Shown here piece by piece: positions 46,174 to 58,000 of a stretch of DNA of 64,000 nt. Position 1 is the first letter of the stretch. Every line of letters begins with the position of its first letter. The position numbers were made by a program, and so were the translations under genes. This stretch comes from Clarireedia homoeocarpa (taxonomy: Eukaryota > Ascomycota > Leotiomycetes > Helotiales > Rutstroemiaceae), in assembly GCA_001465935.1 (NCBI GenBank), contig LNKV01000003.1, positions 130,363 through 194,362 of the forward strand, written 5' to 3'. The notes beneath the pieces are model-generated. The model did no database searches. It worked only from the letters and a program-made list of their open reading frames with translations, and was not told where the DNA came from.

Positions 46174-46602
46174 TCACTTTCTTGCTCTGAAAGCACTTCC
46201 AAAGGTGTACAGCCCATACAATGCAAGCAAGCTCAATCCACTGGGCAGTGGCTTCTGGCTCTTGATAGCTCTTGGAATAGAGGAGCCAGCAAGAACGATC
46301 GATGCGAGGAGCGCGAGTCTAGAAGATCCAATTAGTAATCGAAGTACACACCAATTGTCAGGCAATTCTGTAGACGTACTCAATGCCATATGATTGACGG
46401 TTTTGCACACGATATCCACCAAGTAGATACAAAGAGCCAACAGTGACACCAGCGACAATGGAAGGAACACTGCCAGTTCTCACATAGCCCATTGTTCCAC
46501 CTCCCGCAGTAAGTGCACCAAGGATGTATGCTGGAAGTTCGATGCCCTACACAGGATCAGCGCGAATTCTATCATCAATTCCAAACTCTGCAATCTTACC
46601 AT
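46174..46602 (-). CDS. TMEM14-family small membrane protein
   Basis: Encodes 104 residues in three exons on the minus strand: 46602-46600, 46546-46380 and 46318-46174. Exon 1 contributes only the ATG, with a GTAAGA donor immediately after it. The protein has four hydrophobic segments and the family's Gly-rich pattern (TAGGGTMGYVRTGSVPSIVA, LYLLGGYRVQN, LPSGLSLLALYGLYTFGSA). TMEM14 proteins are mitochondrial inner-membrane or ER proteins; mammalian TMEM14C moves porphyrin precursors, but the fungal role is not established. Without exon 1 there is no ATG in frame until residue 20, which supports the isolated start exon. It is divergent with Ost2. Confidence 0.88.
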
Positions 46603-46889
46603 GTTTGCGATTATCTTTCCGAATCGATTGATATAGTTAAGTCTTGTTGATACAATTGCTTCCAGGTTTTCCGGTAGTCAAGTGGAATCATACAAAAGAA
46701 GCTATGATTACGATACTACCCCTCGGTTCTAACTCAACCCTGCAAACGAACCCCTGCACCTCTAACGCCGCGTGCGCCGATCTCCATCAAGCTTCGTGGC
46801 CTCGAGCAGCACTTTGTACCCCAAAAACGTAATTCACAAATTCTTCAGAAGCTACAACCACCGACATTCAATTCCGTCAACCAGCAAAC

Positions 46890-47509
46890 ATGCCACCCAA
46901 ACGAAACAATGCGGCTGCTGCCACTACCACCGAAACCACCCCATCAACAACCACAACTCCCGCCGCGAGCACGCCCGTCAAAATCCCATCCAAACACTCA
47001 CACCAATCGCCGCAAGAAGTAGCGCTGAGCATCTGGCGGAATTATCTCGACAAGACGCCCCAGCGAACGAAGCTGATTGATGTGTTTATGGCGTTTTTAG
47101 TCGTGGTAGGAGGACTGCAATTCTTGTATTGCATATTGGTGGGGAATTATGTAGGTTACGCTTTTACACCCTATGTGATAGAAGGATGGGCGGGGACTAT
47201 TGACTGGAACATCTGAGAGATGTACGCAGCAGTTTGAACGGATTATGCTGATGCAATGTTTCTAGCCATTCAATGCTTTCCTTTCCGGGTTCTCGGCGAC
47301 GGTAGGACAGTTCGTCTTGACGGCCTCGTTGCGCATCCAGACAAATGCGGAGAACAAGGCCGAGTTCAATTCAGTATCACCAGAGAGGTCAGTTGCTCCT
47401 TGGTTATATGTATTGTTGAGGTCATACTAATTGGTATGTCAGAGCTTTTGCGGACTACGTATTTGGGAGTTTGATTTTACATTTCTTCTGCGTCAACTTC
47501 ATCAACTAG
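46890..47509 (+). CDS. Oligosaccharyltransferase subunit Ost2/DAD1
   Basis: Encodes 149 residues in three exons: 46890-47150, 47266-47387 and 47443-47509. It is a subunit of the ER oligosaccharyltransferase, which transfers glycan to Asn in nascent proteins. After an N-terminal Thr/Ala-rich stretch (TTTETTPSTTTTPAA) come the DAD1 membrane segments: KLIDVFMAFLVVVGGLQFLY, the conserved YPFNAFLSGFSATVGQFVL, LRMQTNAENK, and the ending FADYVFGSLILHFFCVNFIN. The low-complexity N-terminus makes it somewhat longer than yeast Ost2 (130). It converges on the GRASP gene, 200 bases away. Confidence 0.95.
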
Positions 47510-47710
47510 ATATATTTGTATTTGGGGAGGGGAGCGAGAGCATTGCCAAAGAAGAAGGAGCTTGACAGGATTTGCTAGATCTGTAGGAATACCAAAAGTA
47601 AGGGACCAATGGAATGCTTGTCTAGATTTATGAAATATCAATTGCACTGAAGAATGCTTGCGGATCACAGATGATGGAAATTGTTCATGCATGCAGGGTA
47701 TTTGGAACAA

Positions 47711-48927
47711 CTAGTCTACACCACTATCATATGGGTCTCTTGTCTCCTCCGGTGCGGGTGTCGGTGCTGGACTGCCTGCTGCTGGACTGCCTGCTGCTAG
47801 ACTCTCTGGTTTGGGAGTTCCGCTGGCCCTTGGAGGTCCGCCTGCTTTCGGAGGCGGAGGCACACCTCCTCCTTTCCCTGTCGGCGCATGATCCAACTCC
47901 CTACTCTTTTTCTCTCCTTCCATAAAGTAATCATCCATAAGCTTATTGGGGTTGTGCGCATGCCTTTTCTCTTTCTTTCTCGCGGGCGTCGTTGTCGTCA
48001 CACTTGCCAATTGAGCTGGCACTAAGTACTCACTTGGTTCTGTCGCGGCAGCAGCCGGTACAAAGAATTGGTTGCCCTCGCCCCCGCTTTGTGAGCTCCC
48101 TCTTGGTTCTTCGTTGGAGAACCTCGCGGCCTCACCCTCGAACAACGTCTCCCCAGGTCCCGCAACAGGCTCACTTAATGGCGCCGGTAATCTATGCAAA
48201 GCACCATATCCCAAAACACAACCCAGCGCTCCTTCTCCACCCCAGTCTCGACTCGGATGGATTGTAACCTCCCTTGTCACGTTATATTCGTTGTTGTAGA
48301 CGTAAAGCCGTAACGGTCGCCCAATATGATCCTCAACCAATTCCCCCAAACCGCTCTCACCATGGAGGACTCCTTCGGGTGTGCCGAGTATGTAGTCGCT
48401 ATAAGGAAGAAGTCCGGCTAAATCTGCCGGGGAATTGGCGGGCACGTCAAGAATGTGCCATATGTTGGAAACGGTGGAGATAGATGTCCATTGGAGAGTA
48501 AGGCCAAGCGAGGGTGTATCTGCTGGGACGGGGATATGAATAGTGCGCGTGCGTTGACCCTAGAAAGTTTATTAGCATGCCATTTTGGGAAATGCATATA
48601 TAGTTGCTGAAAGGAGCAAATACCTTTGCGCTCCATAGCCCAAGAGTTACTGTACTTCCAGCACAATTTCGAACTTCCTGAGCAAAGAGATTTGCATCCG
48701 AGTCATCCTGAATCAAGTTAGCAAGAATAAAAACAAGTCAAAAATGGCACACTCACAATCATGCGACCGTTTATGCCCACAATGAAATCAAACCAAGGCT
48801 CGATAGCCAGTTCTGGGGTTTGGTTCCGCAGAACCTGGAACCCAAATGCGCCATGATTATCGCGGGTTTGGTGAACAGGAGAGTCCGAATCGAGCCTCGA
48901 TATGAATCTGTTGAGTGCGTTGAACAT
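47711..48927 (-). CDS. Golgi reassembly stacking protein (GRASP/Grh1)
   Basis: Encodes 367 residues in three exons on the minus strand: 48927-48757, 48707-48624 and 48559-47711. GRASP proteins tether Golgi or ER-exit membranes and support unconventional secretion. The two PDZ-like halves of the GRASP domain fill the first ~215 residues: GAFGFQVLRN with PWFDFIVGINGR in the first, and ILDVPANSPADLAGLLPYSD with GTPEGVLHG in the second. A third part (YNNEYNVTREVTIHPSRDWG then GALGCVLGYGALHRLP) is also typical. The C-terminal region is Pro/Ala/Gly-rich and disordered (KGGGVPPPPKAGGPP). The N-terminus MFNALNRFISRL looks like the amphipathic membrane-anchoring helix known in yeast Grh1 and there is no myristoylatable Gly2. 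Confidence 0.95.
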
Positions 48928-49267
48928 CGTAGCGCTTTATGCTCTATAGAATATATCCTCTGATATCTTGAGGGGAAGAAGTTGAATTATTTATTATTTT
49001 GAGACGTGTTGTTCTCGAAACTGGACCCCTGTGTTCATCAGCCTTGCGGTAGCGGTAGCTTGGTCAGAGCTTCTTTGCGATCCCTGTAAGGTCTAAGGTC
49101 TCGAATAGGTACGGCCTCTGGGCCTTGGCCTGCAACTCCTAATTAGTTTGTCCTGGTCAATTGAAAACATCTTCAATTCAGTAATGAGTAGTTCAAAAAC
49201 CTCTGGCTAATACCCGCCAGAATGAGAGTGCCTCTCGTTCACCGCTTGAGTCGGGCATCATCTCCTC
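48928..49267. other. Upstream region of the GRASP gene
   Basis: It should contain the GRASP promoter. A short frame from ATG 49222 overlaps the start of the hypothetical ORF below and is not supported by itself. Confidence 0.4.
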
Positions 49268-49663
49268 TTGAGCTTCGGCATAGAACTACCAATCTTCTAC
49301 CATCGAGACACACCACTCCGGTTCTTATACCGGCTATACCAAGATATCTGCGCCGATTATTGTACTCTCCTAACCTACAAATGCGAGTACTTATTTCGTC
49401 GCGGCTCTAGGCGGTGGCTACTTTCACAGATCCCAGACCCCAAAGATCTCGATCCTGTACGGTGTGCAATCCTTGCTGGCTTAGTTGAAGCACTTGTCGA
49501 TGTATTCAACTGGAAATTAGAGCTCGGTATAAGACGCGGCAGCATGCGACCTGGTCTATACGGTATGACTTGCAAGGCTCTTTGTAGTGAAAGTGTTACT
49601 ACATTGGCAGTGCAGGTATCATATGTATTAAGAGTTTTGAAGAACGACATGCAAGGACTCTGA
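49268..49663 (+). CDS. Hypothetical ORF without a start codon, possible relic
   Basis: About 131 protein-like residues are open, with no ATG before residue 96 and an upstream TGA stop at about 49246. Segments such as SQIPDPKDLDPVRCAILAGL and LVEALVDVFNWKLELG have natural amphipathic composition. The TGA could be a C-to-T change of CGA. It may be the last exon of an unrecognised gene or a decayed one; no family is recognised. It lies next to the frameshifted minus-strand relic. Confidence 0.35.
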   Translation: MSFGIELPIFYHRDTPLRFLYRLYQDICADYCTLLTYKCEYLFRRGSRRWLLSQIPDPKDLDPVRCAILAGLVEALVDVFNWKLELGIRRGSMRPGLYGMTCKALCSESVTTLAVQVSYVLRVLKNDMQGL

Positions 49664-49723
49664 CTAGGGACACCTTGCGAATATTCTTCAAGTTTTCAAT
49701 ATCAATATCGAGATCACTCTGAG

Positions 49724-50349
49724 CTAAACTAAGGTAAACTCTTTAGGACCTTTTTCTATATCAAAGTACTTGACCTTACCTTGCTTGAACTCTTCAGCAG
49801 TAAGCTCTCTCTTCGGAGAGTCGATGATCTGATGTCGGGTAGCTATACTGGGGCAATATAATCTTCTGAGTGTTCTAATTGTAGCTGTACAACGAAGGAG
49901 CTACAGTTTACTAGACGTTTTCAATACCGTGGGAGTTTGAATGTAGTTTTAGAGGAGAGTACTTGCCACAATCACTCAGCTTGAGGTTAACTCTTGCTAG
50001 AAAGCACTTGTTCATCACATGACTTCTCATATTTCTCAACGACACTACTGATCTCTAATGGAAGTGTGAATAAACTTAAATAATAAGCATATTCTAGCTT
50101 TACTAGCTGCCTTGTGAATAATTTATATTGCAAAGAGTGCTGAGATATTGATGATCGTTGTGCTATATCTTTGCTGACTAATAACCCTTCAACCCGACAG
50201 AAATCTTTTCGATCGAAGAGGTGTGTTCTAATTTACAACCATTGTATGTATTAGAATTTTGAAAACACTTGTCCAATTCTTCTACATCGCAAAGAGTCAA
50301 GATATAGAGCTCTTTTCTTACACAAGGTATAGAACAATCGAAACGTCAG
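49724..50349 (-). pseudogene. Frameshifted, AT-rich protein-gene relic
   Basis: The minus strand holds a chain of coding-like segments in changing frames. From 50349: LTFRLFYTLCKKRALYLDSL in one frame; then about 75 open residues (includes DFCRVEGLLVSKDIAQRSSI and LPLEISSVVEKYEKSCDEQV) to a stop near 50000; then LKLSDCGKYSPLKLHSN in a second frame; a segment with LVNCSSFVVQLQLEHSEDYI in a third; and a last segment (IIDSPKRELTAEEFKQGKVK) ending with a stop at 49724-49726. Introns with proper phase do not reconcile the pieces, so at least three indels are needed. The stretch is AT-rich compared with its neighbours. The family is not recognised; a mobile-element or lineage-specific protein is possible. 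Confidence 0.55.
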
Positions 50350-50628
50350 TTTTTTCTCTCTGGATAATCAAGCTTGAATACTTTTCGCCGAACTACCCAG
50401 GACTATCTAGCCGTGCGGTAGCGTGCCATTACCTCTATATTTATAGTTCGGAGAGACAGAAATAAACGCTGCTGATTTAGCTGTTTGGTGAGATCTTTGT
50501 GGATTTCTGAAGGCCAAATTCTGCGACAATTTGAGAGGCAAAGGAATCGCGGGTTACAGTGCGGTTCTCTGAGCCTTCCAAGAACGCTGTCTCCGCGGGC
50601 TAGAAGACATTAGCTGCATCATACAACA
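50350..50628. other. AT-rich intergenic region upstream of Tgs1
   Basis: Nothing with coding character was accepted. It should include the Tgs1 promoter. Confidence 0.4.
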
Positions 50629-51492
50629 ATGACCGTGGATAGTAGCAGTATGAATGAGGACTCCGAAATGGCGTGCGAGACGTCAAATGGACAACGAGTC
50701 TTTCCTCTGGATGAGAACTGCACTCATTATACACGGCTCAACCAAATACCTTGGGACGTCCAAAAGTAGGTCATTACTCGCTCACCATTGACTGTATTTA
50801 TTGACACCGATTTAGATACTGGCAACAGCGCTATCATGTATTCTCTCTCTATGATGAAGGCATCTACATGACAGATGATGCATGGTTTGGCGTCACCCCA
50901 GAACCCGTTGCTAAGTAAATCACCTTCCATTTCTTTTTATTCATTACTGATTTTGTGCAGCCAAATAGCCAATGACTACGGGAAATTAGCGTCACCTGCA
51001 AAAACCACGATAATCGACATATTTGCAGGTGCTGGTGGAAACTCCATAGCCTTTGCTCTAACTAATCGCTGGGCTCACGTGATAGCAATCGAGAAAGATC
51101 CTTCTGTAATTGCTTGTGCACAAAACAACGCTTACATATACGGTGTAGGCGATCAGATTACTTGGGTCAATGGCGATTGTTTCGAGTACCTGGCCGCTCA
51201 TTCATCGTCCATTAATCCCAAGGAGACTGTCATATTCGCGTCGCCGCCGTGGGGAGGACCTGGCTATACAAGCGAAAATATATTCGATCTGAGCACGATG
51301 TATCCATACTCGGTACAGCATATTCACGAAGCATGCAAGACGATGGATACTGCCTTATACCTACCCAGGACGAGCGATTTGAGACAGATCGCAAAGCTTG
51401 CGCCGGAGGGCAAGAAGGTCGAGGTAGTACAATACTGCATGGAAGGGGCAAGCAAGGCGCTGGTGGCTTATATTCCTACTATGGAGTCATGA
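50629..51492 (+). CDS. Trimethylguanosine synthase Tgs1
   Basis: Encodes 255 residues in three exons: 50629-50765, 50816-50914 and 50961-51492. The enzyme adds two methyl groups from S-adenosylmethionine to the m7G cap of snRNAs, snoRNAs and telomerase RNA. Motifs are VQKYWQQRYHVFSLYDEGIY before the fold, the SAM-binding motif IDIFAGAGGNSIAFAL, AIEKDPSVIACAQNNAYIYG as the next strand, and the catalytic ASPPWGGPGY, whose Trp stacks on the guanine. A short acidic N-terminus precedes the domain. Length resembles yeast Tgs1 (315) and is typical of a minimal fungal form. Confidence 0.95.
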
Positions 51493-51762
51493 GGAAATCG
51501 GAACACACTTTGCTGGACGGTCCCAGCTGGAGACTTCAGAAGTCATATCTGCAGATTTTTGCCTTGACGCCTGAGGAGCTATTGCATCTTAGCTGCAGCA
51601 GCCATCCATGTGGGGATCAACTGAAAGAAACATTTTGTTGCACGTCGGTGTCCAATCCTCAGGCACATATTCAGCAGACGCAGAACAGCTCGACGAAAAG
51701 GTAACCTTCATGTCATGAGTTAACTCATACATATGTCTATATACATGTCCGCGATACAAAGT

Positions 51763-52737
51763 TCATCCTTCATCAGACCAGCTATGAATCTTCGTCCTAT
51801 CGCTCTCTACCGTCTTCGAATTTTGCAATCCCTCTTTTAATCTATTCTGCAGTACTTCCAAAATTTCTCTTTCCTCATACTCCAACTCCATCCAAGCGGG
51901 TATCACGATGCTATTCCTTTCGATCCTGATCACATCCTCATCTATCTTAGGTTCGCCATTCTTCCTCTCTTTCTCGCTACTGTGTCCATTTTCGGGACCC
52001 CTTTCGGTATCATCTTTGTTTTTCTCTTGTCTGAGGTTTCTTGGTGTCCACCAATATATTGGAAACGTTCGCTGGAGGTTATTTGTCACGCAAGCTGTAG
52101 CCACAATCAGGATGCTGCCCAGAGTAACCACTGGTATAAGACGCCAGCCGATCTCTGTGATCTCGATAGAAGTAGCAGCCAACAGAGCGGTAGCACCGGC
52201 TGGAGGGTGGATGGTTCCGGTCAAACCCATAACAGCGGAGGTGACGCCTACGGAAAGAGCACCTGCTAGCCAGCGCAAATTCTCAAAATTGGAAGAGAGT
52301 TTGAAAAGCTTCGTTATGCTAACGCCAATGACGGATGCGAGGATTTGGCCCATGATTGCATTCCGAGGCTGTGATAGTGGTGAATCTATTGCGTTATATT
52401 CAAGGACTGCTGCAGCACCCTAAATACTTGTTAGTGCTCATCTCAGCCGGTGATCAGATGTAAGATCAATACATACAAAACTGGCAATGACCAGCGGGGT
52501 CCCATGTTCCTTGAAGAAAGATGTTGAATAAACACCTTCTACGATCGAAATTCCACAGAATGCGCCAATAAATCCCCAGAACCATATCACTAGGTTACCA
52601 ACCGGGGCTCGAGGTTCCCGACGATACCCAAAGAACCAGGAAACATATTGAGGAAGGATGTGTAGTCTAGAGGCGGGTATAAAGCGGTTGAGATAATCAT
52701 CTATGTTGAAATCTAAAGCAACACGATCGCTCGGCAT
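51763..52737 (-). CDS. HPP-family integral membrane protein
   Basis: Encodes 305 residues in two exons on the minus strand: 52737-52477 and 52419-51763. The HPP domain has four hydrophobic segments and the diagnostic HPPAGATALLAA; preceding segments are LVIWFWGFIGAFCGISIVEG and APLVIASFGAAAVLEYNA. Related plant and cyanobacterial proteins take part in nitrite transport into plastids, but the fungal role is unknown. The C-terminal 110 residues are charged and cytosolic (Lys/Glu-rich, with a WMELEYEEREILEVLQNRL helix). The ATG at 52737 is the first in the frame. It converges on Tgs1. Confidence 0.88.
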
Positions 52738-54312
52738 GACCGTTGCCAAGTTATCAAAGAAAAAGCCGAATGAACCTTGAAAATACTACAGATAACAAGT
52801 GTTACGAGGAAATTCCAGAAGCACGTTCAAACAAAAGAAAAAATGCATGCACGTTTGAAGGAGTACAAATATTCGTCAACACGGATTCATCACCTTCGAT
52901 GACAAAGGGAAATACACCGTAGTTTCAACATCTCCGGTCTCCAAAGACAAAACACGCTGTACCGGAGACATGACTGAATCATTCGAGTATCCACACTAAG
53001 ATGAAAAGAAATCCGGGGTAACTTTCCGGGGCGCTTCGTGCACCGTTTAGGCTGACGACATCCGTTGATGAAAGGGCAATACCGGAATCTCAGCCTATGA
53101 CGGGCGTCAATTTGATAGAACTTGTGTCACCATTGCACATGGTCGATGATGTTTTGATGCTTGGTGCCGAATTAGTAGATACTTTATGAAAAAGTAGGAG
53201 GGAATCTTGCTAAAAAGGGGACGCGATGACACATAGAAAAGGCTCTCTGGAATATCCGGTGTTGCATAGTGGATCCGGACGGCTGGATATATTTATGCCT
53301 GAGGCATGATGATTTGCACTAATGTTAGACATCAGAATTTCTGGATCCTCATCTCCGCTCTGGTGATCTCCCAACACGGTCGAGATTACTTATTACTTCT
53401 CATGATATTGATCAAGGCTGGCTCCCTACACGATAACCTACACGGTTAGCGACCATGAAAGGCATTGCCATACAGATTACGGTCGATTTCCAATAATATA
53501 GGCTCACAAAATGCAGTATTCTGCGCGTGGGCACATCCTTCGTGCACGGCTATGAATGATTTACTAACATGGCTCCGCCATCTCGCACTTGGTGTATCAA
53601 GTCTGCCAACGACCTAAACGCGCACGTCCCTATCACTTATTAGTTGTTGGCCTTATAACAGACGGCCCCCAAGCCTCGTACGTCAATCTCTTCGGGGCCT
53701 TTCGCATACTCCTTTCTTCTGATACTGCGCAAAGATTGCTTGCGCAGTCCCAGAAGCCTCTGTGGAATTCACGGTGGAAGATACATGCAAGGATGGGTGG
53801 CTCTATTGTTCTGCCCTTGGGCCGAAACAAGTGCTGTTTACTACGACGTTTGCGACCATAGATCGGCTGGATTTTCAAGTTAAGATTATTTCAGCAGTCC
53901 GAGATCATTGCAAATGTCACTCCCTTCGCTGTCTCGTTCGTGCCTCCTCGGGTACTTTGGTTAGCCCAGTGGCTTGATTTTGAGCCTTCCTCATTTCGTA
54001 AGGGCTGTTCTCTTCGGATTCTCGGGCTGTAGTGGTCGGGATTTTGGTGAGAGTTTGAATCAAGATGTCTCTTACTATGGAATCTTGCACAAAGGTCACG
54101 TCCTTCAGGCCATATTAGAGATTGGAGTGTAGTTTGCTATCTTTGAGGAAGAGTCTTTGCTGCTTGAGGTACTAATATATGTATATATATATATGACTTC
54201 AGTATGGATTGAATTCAGCCTAGTATCTTAACCCCTCGGACTTTGATCTTGATCCCGAGCTCCAATATTTTGTGATATCGTGCCGCCTCCGAAACCCTTC
54301 CTATTCGTCAAC
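52738..54312. other. Intergenic region, no supported gene
   Basis: About 1.6 kb including the HPP promoter. Open frames at 53589-53977 overlap on both strands without domains. A (TA)n stretch is seen at about 54175-54194. Confidence 0.45.
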
Positions 54313-55017
54313 ATGCACCAATCTCATGTGTTCTTTCTTTTTAGACTTCTTGTAGGTCTCTCGAATGCTGGTTCTCCCAATGTCTTGAGCGAGAGAGATA
54401 GCCTTTACGGCATAGCGGTCTGTGAGTCCAAACCCGGAGTTCCAACCTCGTATCGTCCAAGCGCTATATCCGTTTCTGTTTCCGTCACTCCCCCTCCAGA
54501 CATGCTGGGATTTTTTAATTTTATCTACTAACTCTTCTTTCCGCTCTTTCATGGAAGATACTTTGCAGTAACCGGCCATTGACTACTTCCTCTCACTACA
54601 GACAATGGCACCGATGGCAATCCTCATGGATGGTAAGCCCCCATTCCAACTCAAAGCCACCCTTCTTTCCCAATGTATTAATGCCTTTCTAATCCAACTA
54701 ACTGCCCCTCTAGCACTATATCCCTAGATACCACTGCAGTACCCGAAGGATACGACGTTGACTCATCCAGAGTCACACCATTCTGTATGAATTGGCCGTA
54801 TATAACCACAAATCTACAAGTATTCTGGGACGACCAATTCGAATGGGTCACCATTTATCGCAAATATGACTGCGATCCCAACGAAGGTCATGTTACCGTG
54901 TCGAGAGCGGGTGCTAACATTGTGGATGGAGTATCTTGCGAGGAGACACAATCCGTCATAGGTGTCAAGGGTATGAATACGATGGCCAATGGATCGATTC
55001 TTTTCGGGAGAGATTAA
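54313..55017 (+). CDS. Putative small secreted Cys-containing protein
   Basis: Proposed 147 residues in three exons: 54313-54421, 54602-54632 and 54714-55017, with consistent phases. The first exon gives a signal peptide (MHQSHVFFLFRLLVGLSNAG). The mature part has an NGT glycosylation sequon (exon 2, only 31 nt) and four Cys (HGCTISLD, FCMNWPY, YDCDPNEG, SCEETQ), enough for two disulfides. This model explains why exon 3 starts with natural sequence at the AG closest to its branch site; a shorter model from ATG 54605 would hit a stop after that AG. I know no family. Secretion and role are inferred from sequence only. Confidence 0.5.
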
Positions 55018-58000
55018 TTAATATCAGTCGATATACCCAGGTCCGTACTGGTTAGCAACAATATGAAGTAGATTCGGCGATTAAGATGCCGTCCCGAATT
55101 TGAATCCGAGATTTAGGACTATATATCAAGTTAACAAAGCTGAATCTGAATGTTCAAATCCGCTTCTGCTTTGTGCAATTGTGAATATCCCAGCATTGAC
55201 ATCTATTGCACGCGGTTTTACTGGAGTTGGTCAAGAAACGCACATGATTGTACAGATCACCTATAATAGCGAACATGTAATGCATATGCATTTCTTCATT
55301 CGACGACGATTCGAAAGGCGACTCCCTGCGGGAGGAGCAGTGCCTTCCAGATACGGAAATTGAGGACGAAGCTCACTGTGACCCCCCACATTACATGCAA
55401 GATCTTGCTCTTACTCGCATTTTCCACCACAAACGAAAACAGAGCGATGTCCATTATCGCTGCGTTTTCGCGTCGGAATCGATACCACGGAAGCCACCAT
55501 CTCGTGATCTTGGAGCACTTGGCACCTGTATCGAAAGAGCGTCTTGCTTCTCCTACGCTGCGACCTTCCCGCGTCTTGTCGAACGCGGGGGACTCTGGTG
55601 GAGCCACAGAGGTTGATTCCTTTAAATGCCACGGATCTCAACATGCTCATGTTGACAGAGATACGCAGACGTAACGAGGGCGTCCAAGCGATTCCCAAAA
55701 CGGCTCGAATACGCGCGAGTGCCATCCGACTGTTCCTCCTAGCGTGGGGGAAGATGACGGGATTTCGTAACGACTCTGACGCCTGCTAAAGCAATTATCA
55801 CATATTCGTCCTTCCTGTTGCAAATCTCAAGCTTCGCGAACACGACCCAAAAGCAGATAAATTATACTATATTATGGCGCTCCGTTTGGATCCGCTCGAA
55901 TCAGTTCATGCGTAATCTCAAGCCTTTGTGGGATCATCACGACACTTTGGCTTTTGTGTCTTTCCATGCCAAGATGTCTCATGTTCAGCTCGTTACTGTC
56001 AGCCAAATATTTGCTTTTGGAGTTTCAAAAGATCGCTTTCTCACGATCCAATTCAGCATGCCTATTCGCTCTGGCGTTTTCTGCGGATGAGAAACGACTG
56101 ACTGCTACGGCACTTCATGACAATTAAATGGTTCTCGCTTCATTTGTTCGCAAAAGGAAAACTGCCGATCGGAGTGCCTTGATGGTGTACACAACATGCC
56201 ATCTTTCATCGAGCTATGATCACGTCGGCGGTCAAGTCTGCCTTTCTCATCACAAAAGCCGCGCTCCGGGCAGTGGTTACACGGCCATGGTATTCGGTCA
56301 GCTGAGATGGTGCACTTGGTCATGCACGGTACCGTTTGCGAAGTGCCCTGGACTCTTAAGATGTGTACCTCGTCAATACTGGACACTGGACTGGATCGGC
56401 ACAATTTGATTGTGTTTTGTTAAGCACATACTCAGCTAGCATGAAATAAGTACCAAAACACTTACTACCAAGAGCCGCGCTAACCAATTGGCTTTTCGAA
56501 CGATGGGATGACCGGGAGAACTCCATGGAAAAGGTGTCTTCAGAGCTTGGTGTCTTTGATGCGGAAAGAAGAGAAGACTAGATTTGGCTTGGAGTAGACT
56601 TCTGGGCTCAGAAGTCTGGAGTCTAAATTAAGTTTTATCAAAGCCGACTGCATCGGCTCTACATGCCGGCTTTTGGGCGCACAAAGCATTTCATTTTATC
56701 CAGGTTGACATTGACTGGTCTATCTGACGCCCGCTCGATTATGTCCGGTAGAAGCTGCACAGACCCTACTGAACTCAATAGTGGCGTTAGATGATTCCTG
56801 GACGGCGATGGCTGGTTGACCGGAGTCAAATGGGCCATTCGCCGGCCATTGAGTCTGCTGTTAACGCACAGGCTTTGACATAGCACCAGTGATTCTGGCC
56901 GGTCACCGTTCGGTTTGGTAACACTTGACTTGGAAAATGTTTGAACCCCTTTTTCCAATGTCATAACACGCTTTGCATGGATATTTTTGGGGGCTCCGAA
57001 CGTTGTACGGCTAGCTTGCTTGACTATTTGCTCTTTCACTACTCTTACACCTCACCACGCCAGTCATTCCGTTACACAAAATTGGGTCATCATGTCCTCA
57101 AGACTCGTCCATGCTCAAAGCTATGCCGGAATAAAAAGATCAGTGGTGTAGTATCTGAGAGGCTGGGCAGCAGCATGTTCTAGAAAACCCTTGTAGGCAT
57201 CGCTGAAAGTCCGTCTCCCCTTCTGCCTTTGTGTAACACGAAAGTTCACCGCACGAGCTCAACGCAGAAAGTATCGAAAAGGCCACGTCGGTATACAGCG
57301 TACAGCAGGCGACACCAAGAGCAAATCGCGAAAGTCTCCCTAAGGAGCGAAGCTTGCGAGCTGGCTCAGATTTCAAGAGGTGTTATGAAAAGCGATACCT
57401 TTCGGGAAGTCGACCACCCCTGCCACCACGTTTCCCCAGCTTTTTGTGTATCATAACTCAACCAATGATTGCGGACTCAAGACCAGATTTCTTTTGTGGG
57501 GGGATTACTTCGCTTTCTTGCCTCATACTCTCTTACTGGGTACAGACCAAGCAGAAAAAGCCACTCTCAAGCCTCACTCACCCAAGCTTCCTTACCTTAG
57601 CTATCGTTCATGCACGAACGATCGACATCTAGTCCTGCATAAGAGGAAAAAAGCTCTGGCTATCTTACGGACCGTGTCTCCATTGTGGCGTTCAGTACGA
57701 GCTAGAATTAAAAGGAAAGAAAAAACATGTTTCGTTTCGTTTCTTTTTTTTCGCTTCCTCCTGTCTCATTCCGCACCAAAGGATAAAGCTCCAGCCGCGG
57801 ACTGCGATGTTGCCCCATCATTCTTAACATCTCATCACGAGATTCGCAATTGGCTTTCTCTTGTGGTACGTGATGGAGGTTTGGATGACACCGAATTGAG
57901 ATTCAGACACAAAGACAGGATACAGACGTTTCACTGCAGAAAAGCTTAGCTCTTTTTGTTTTTGCTTTTCTGATGCAGTCTTCATCTATGTACTGCTTGA

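Noticed and set aside
54605..55017. Shorter model of the secreted protein starting at ATG 54605
   Set aside because: Its phase leads to a stop unless a second AG 14 bases further on is used; the three-exon model uses the first AG and gains a signal peptide.
55296..55725. Overlapping frames of about 103 residues on both strands
   Set aside because: Three frames are open together; no splice signals or family features favour any of them.
57446..57949. 167-residue plus-strand ORF
   Set aside because: Composition is irregular, no domain is seen and no promoter or intron supports it.
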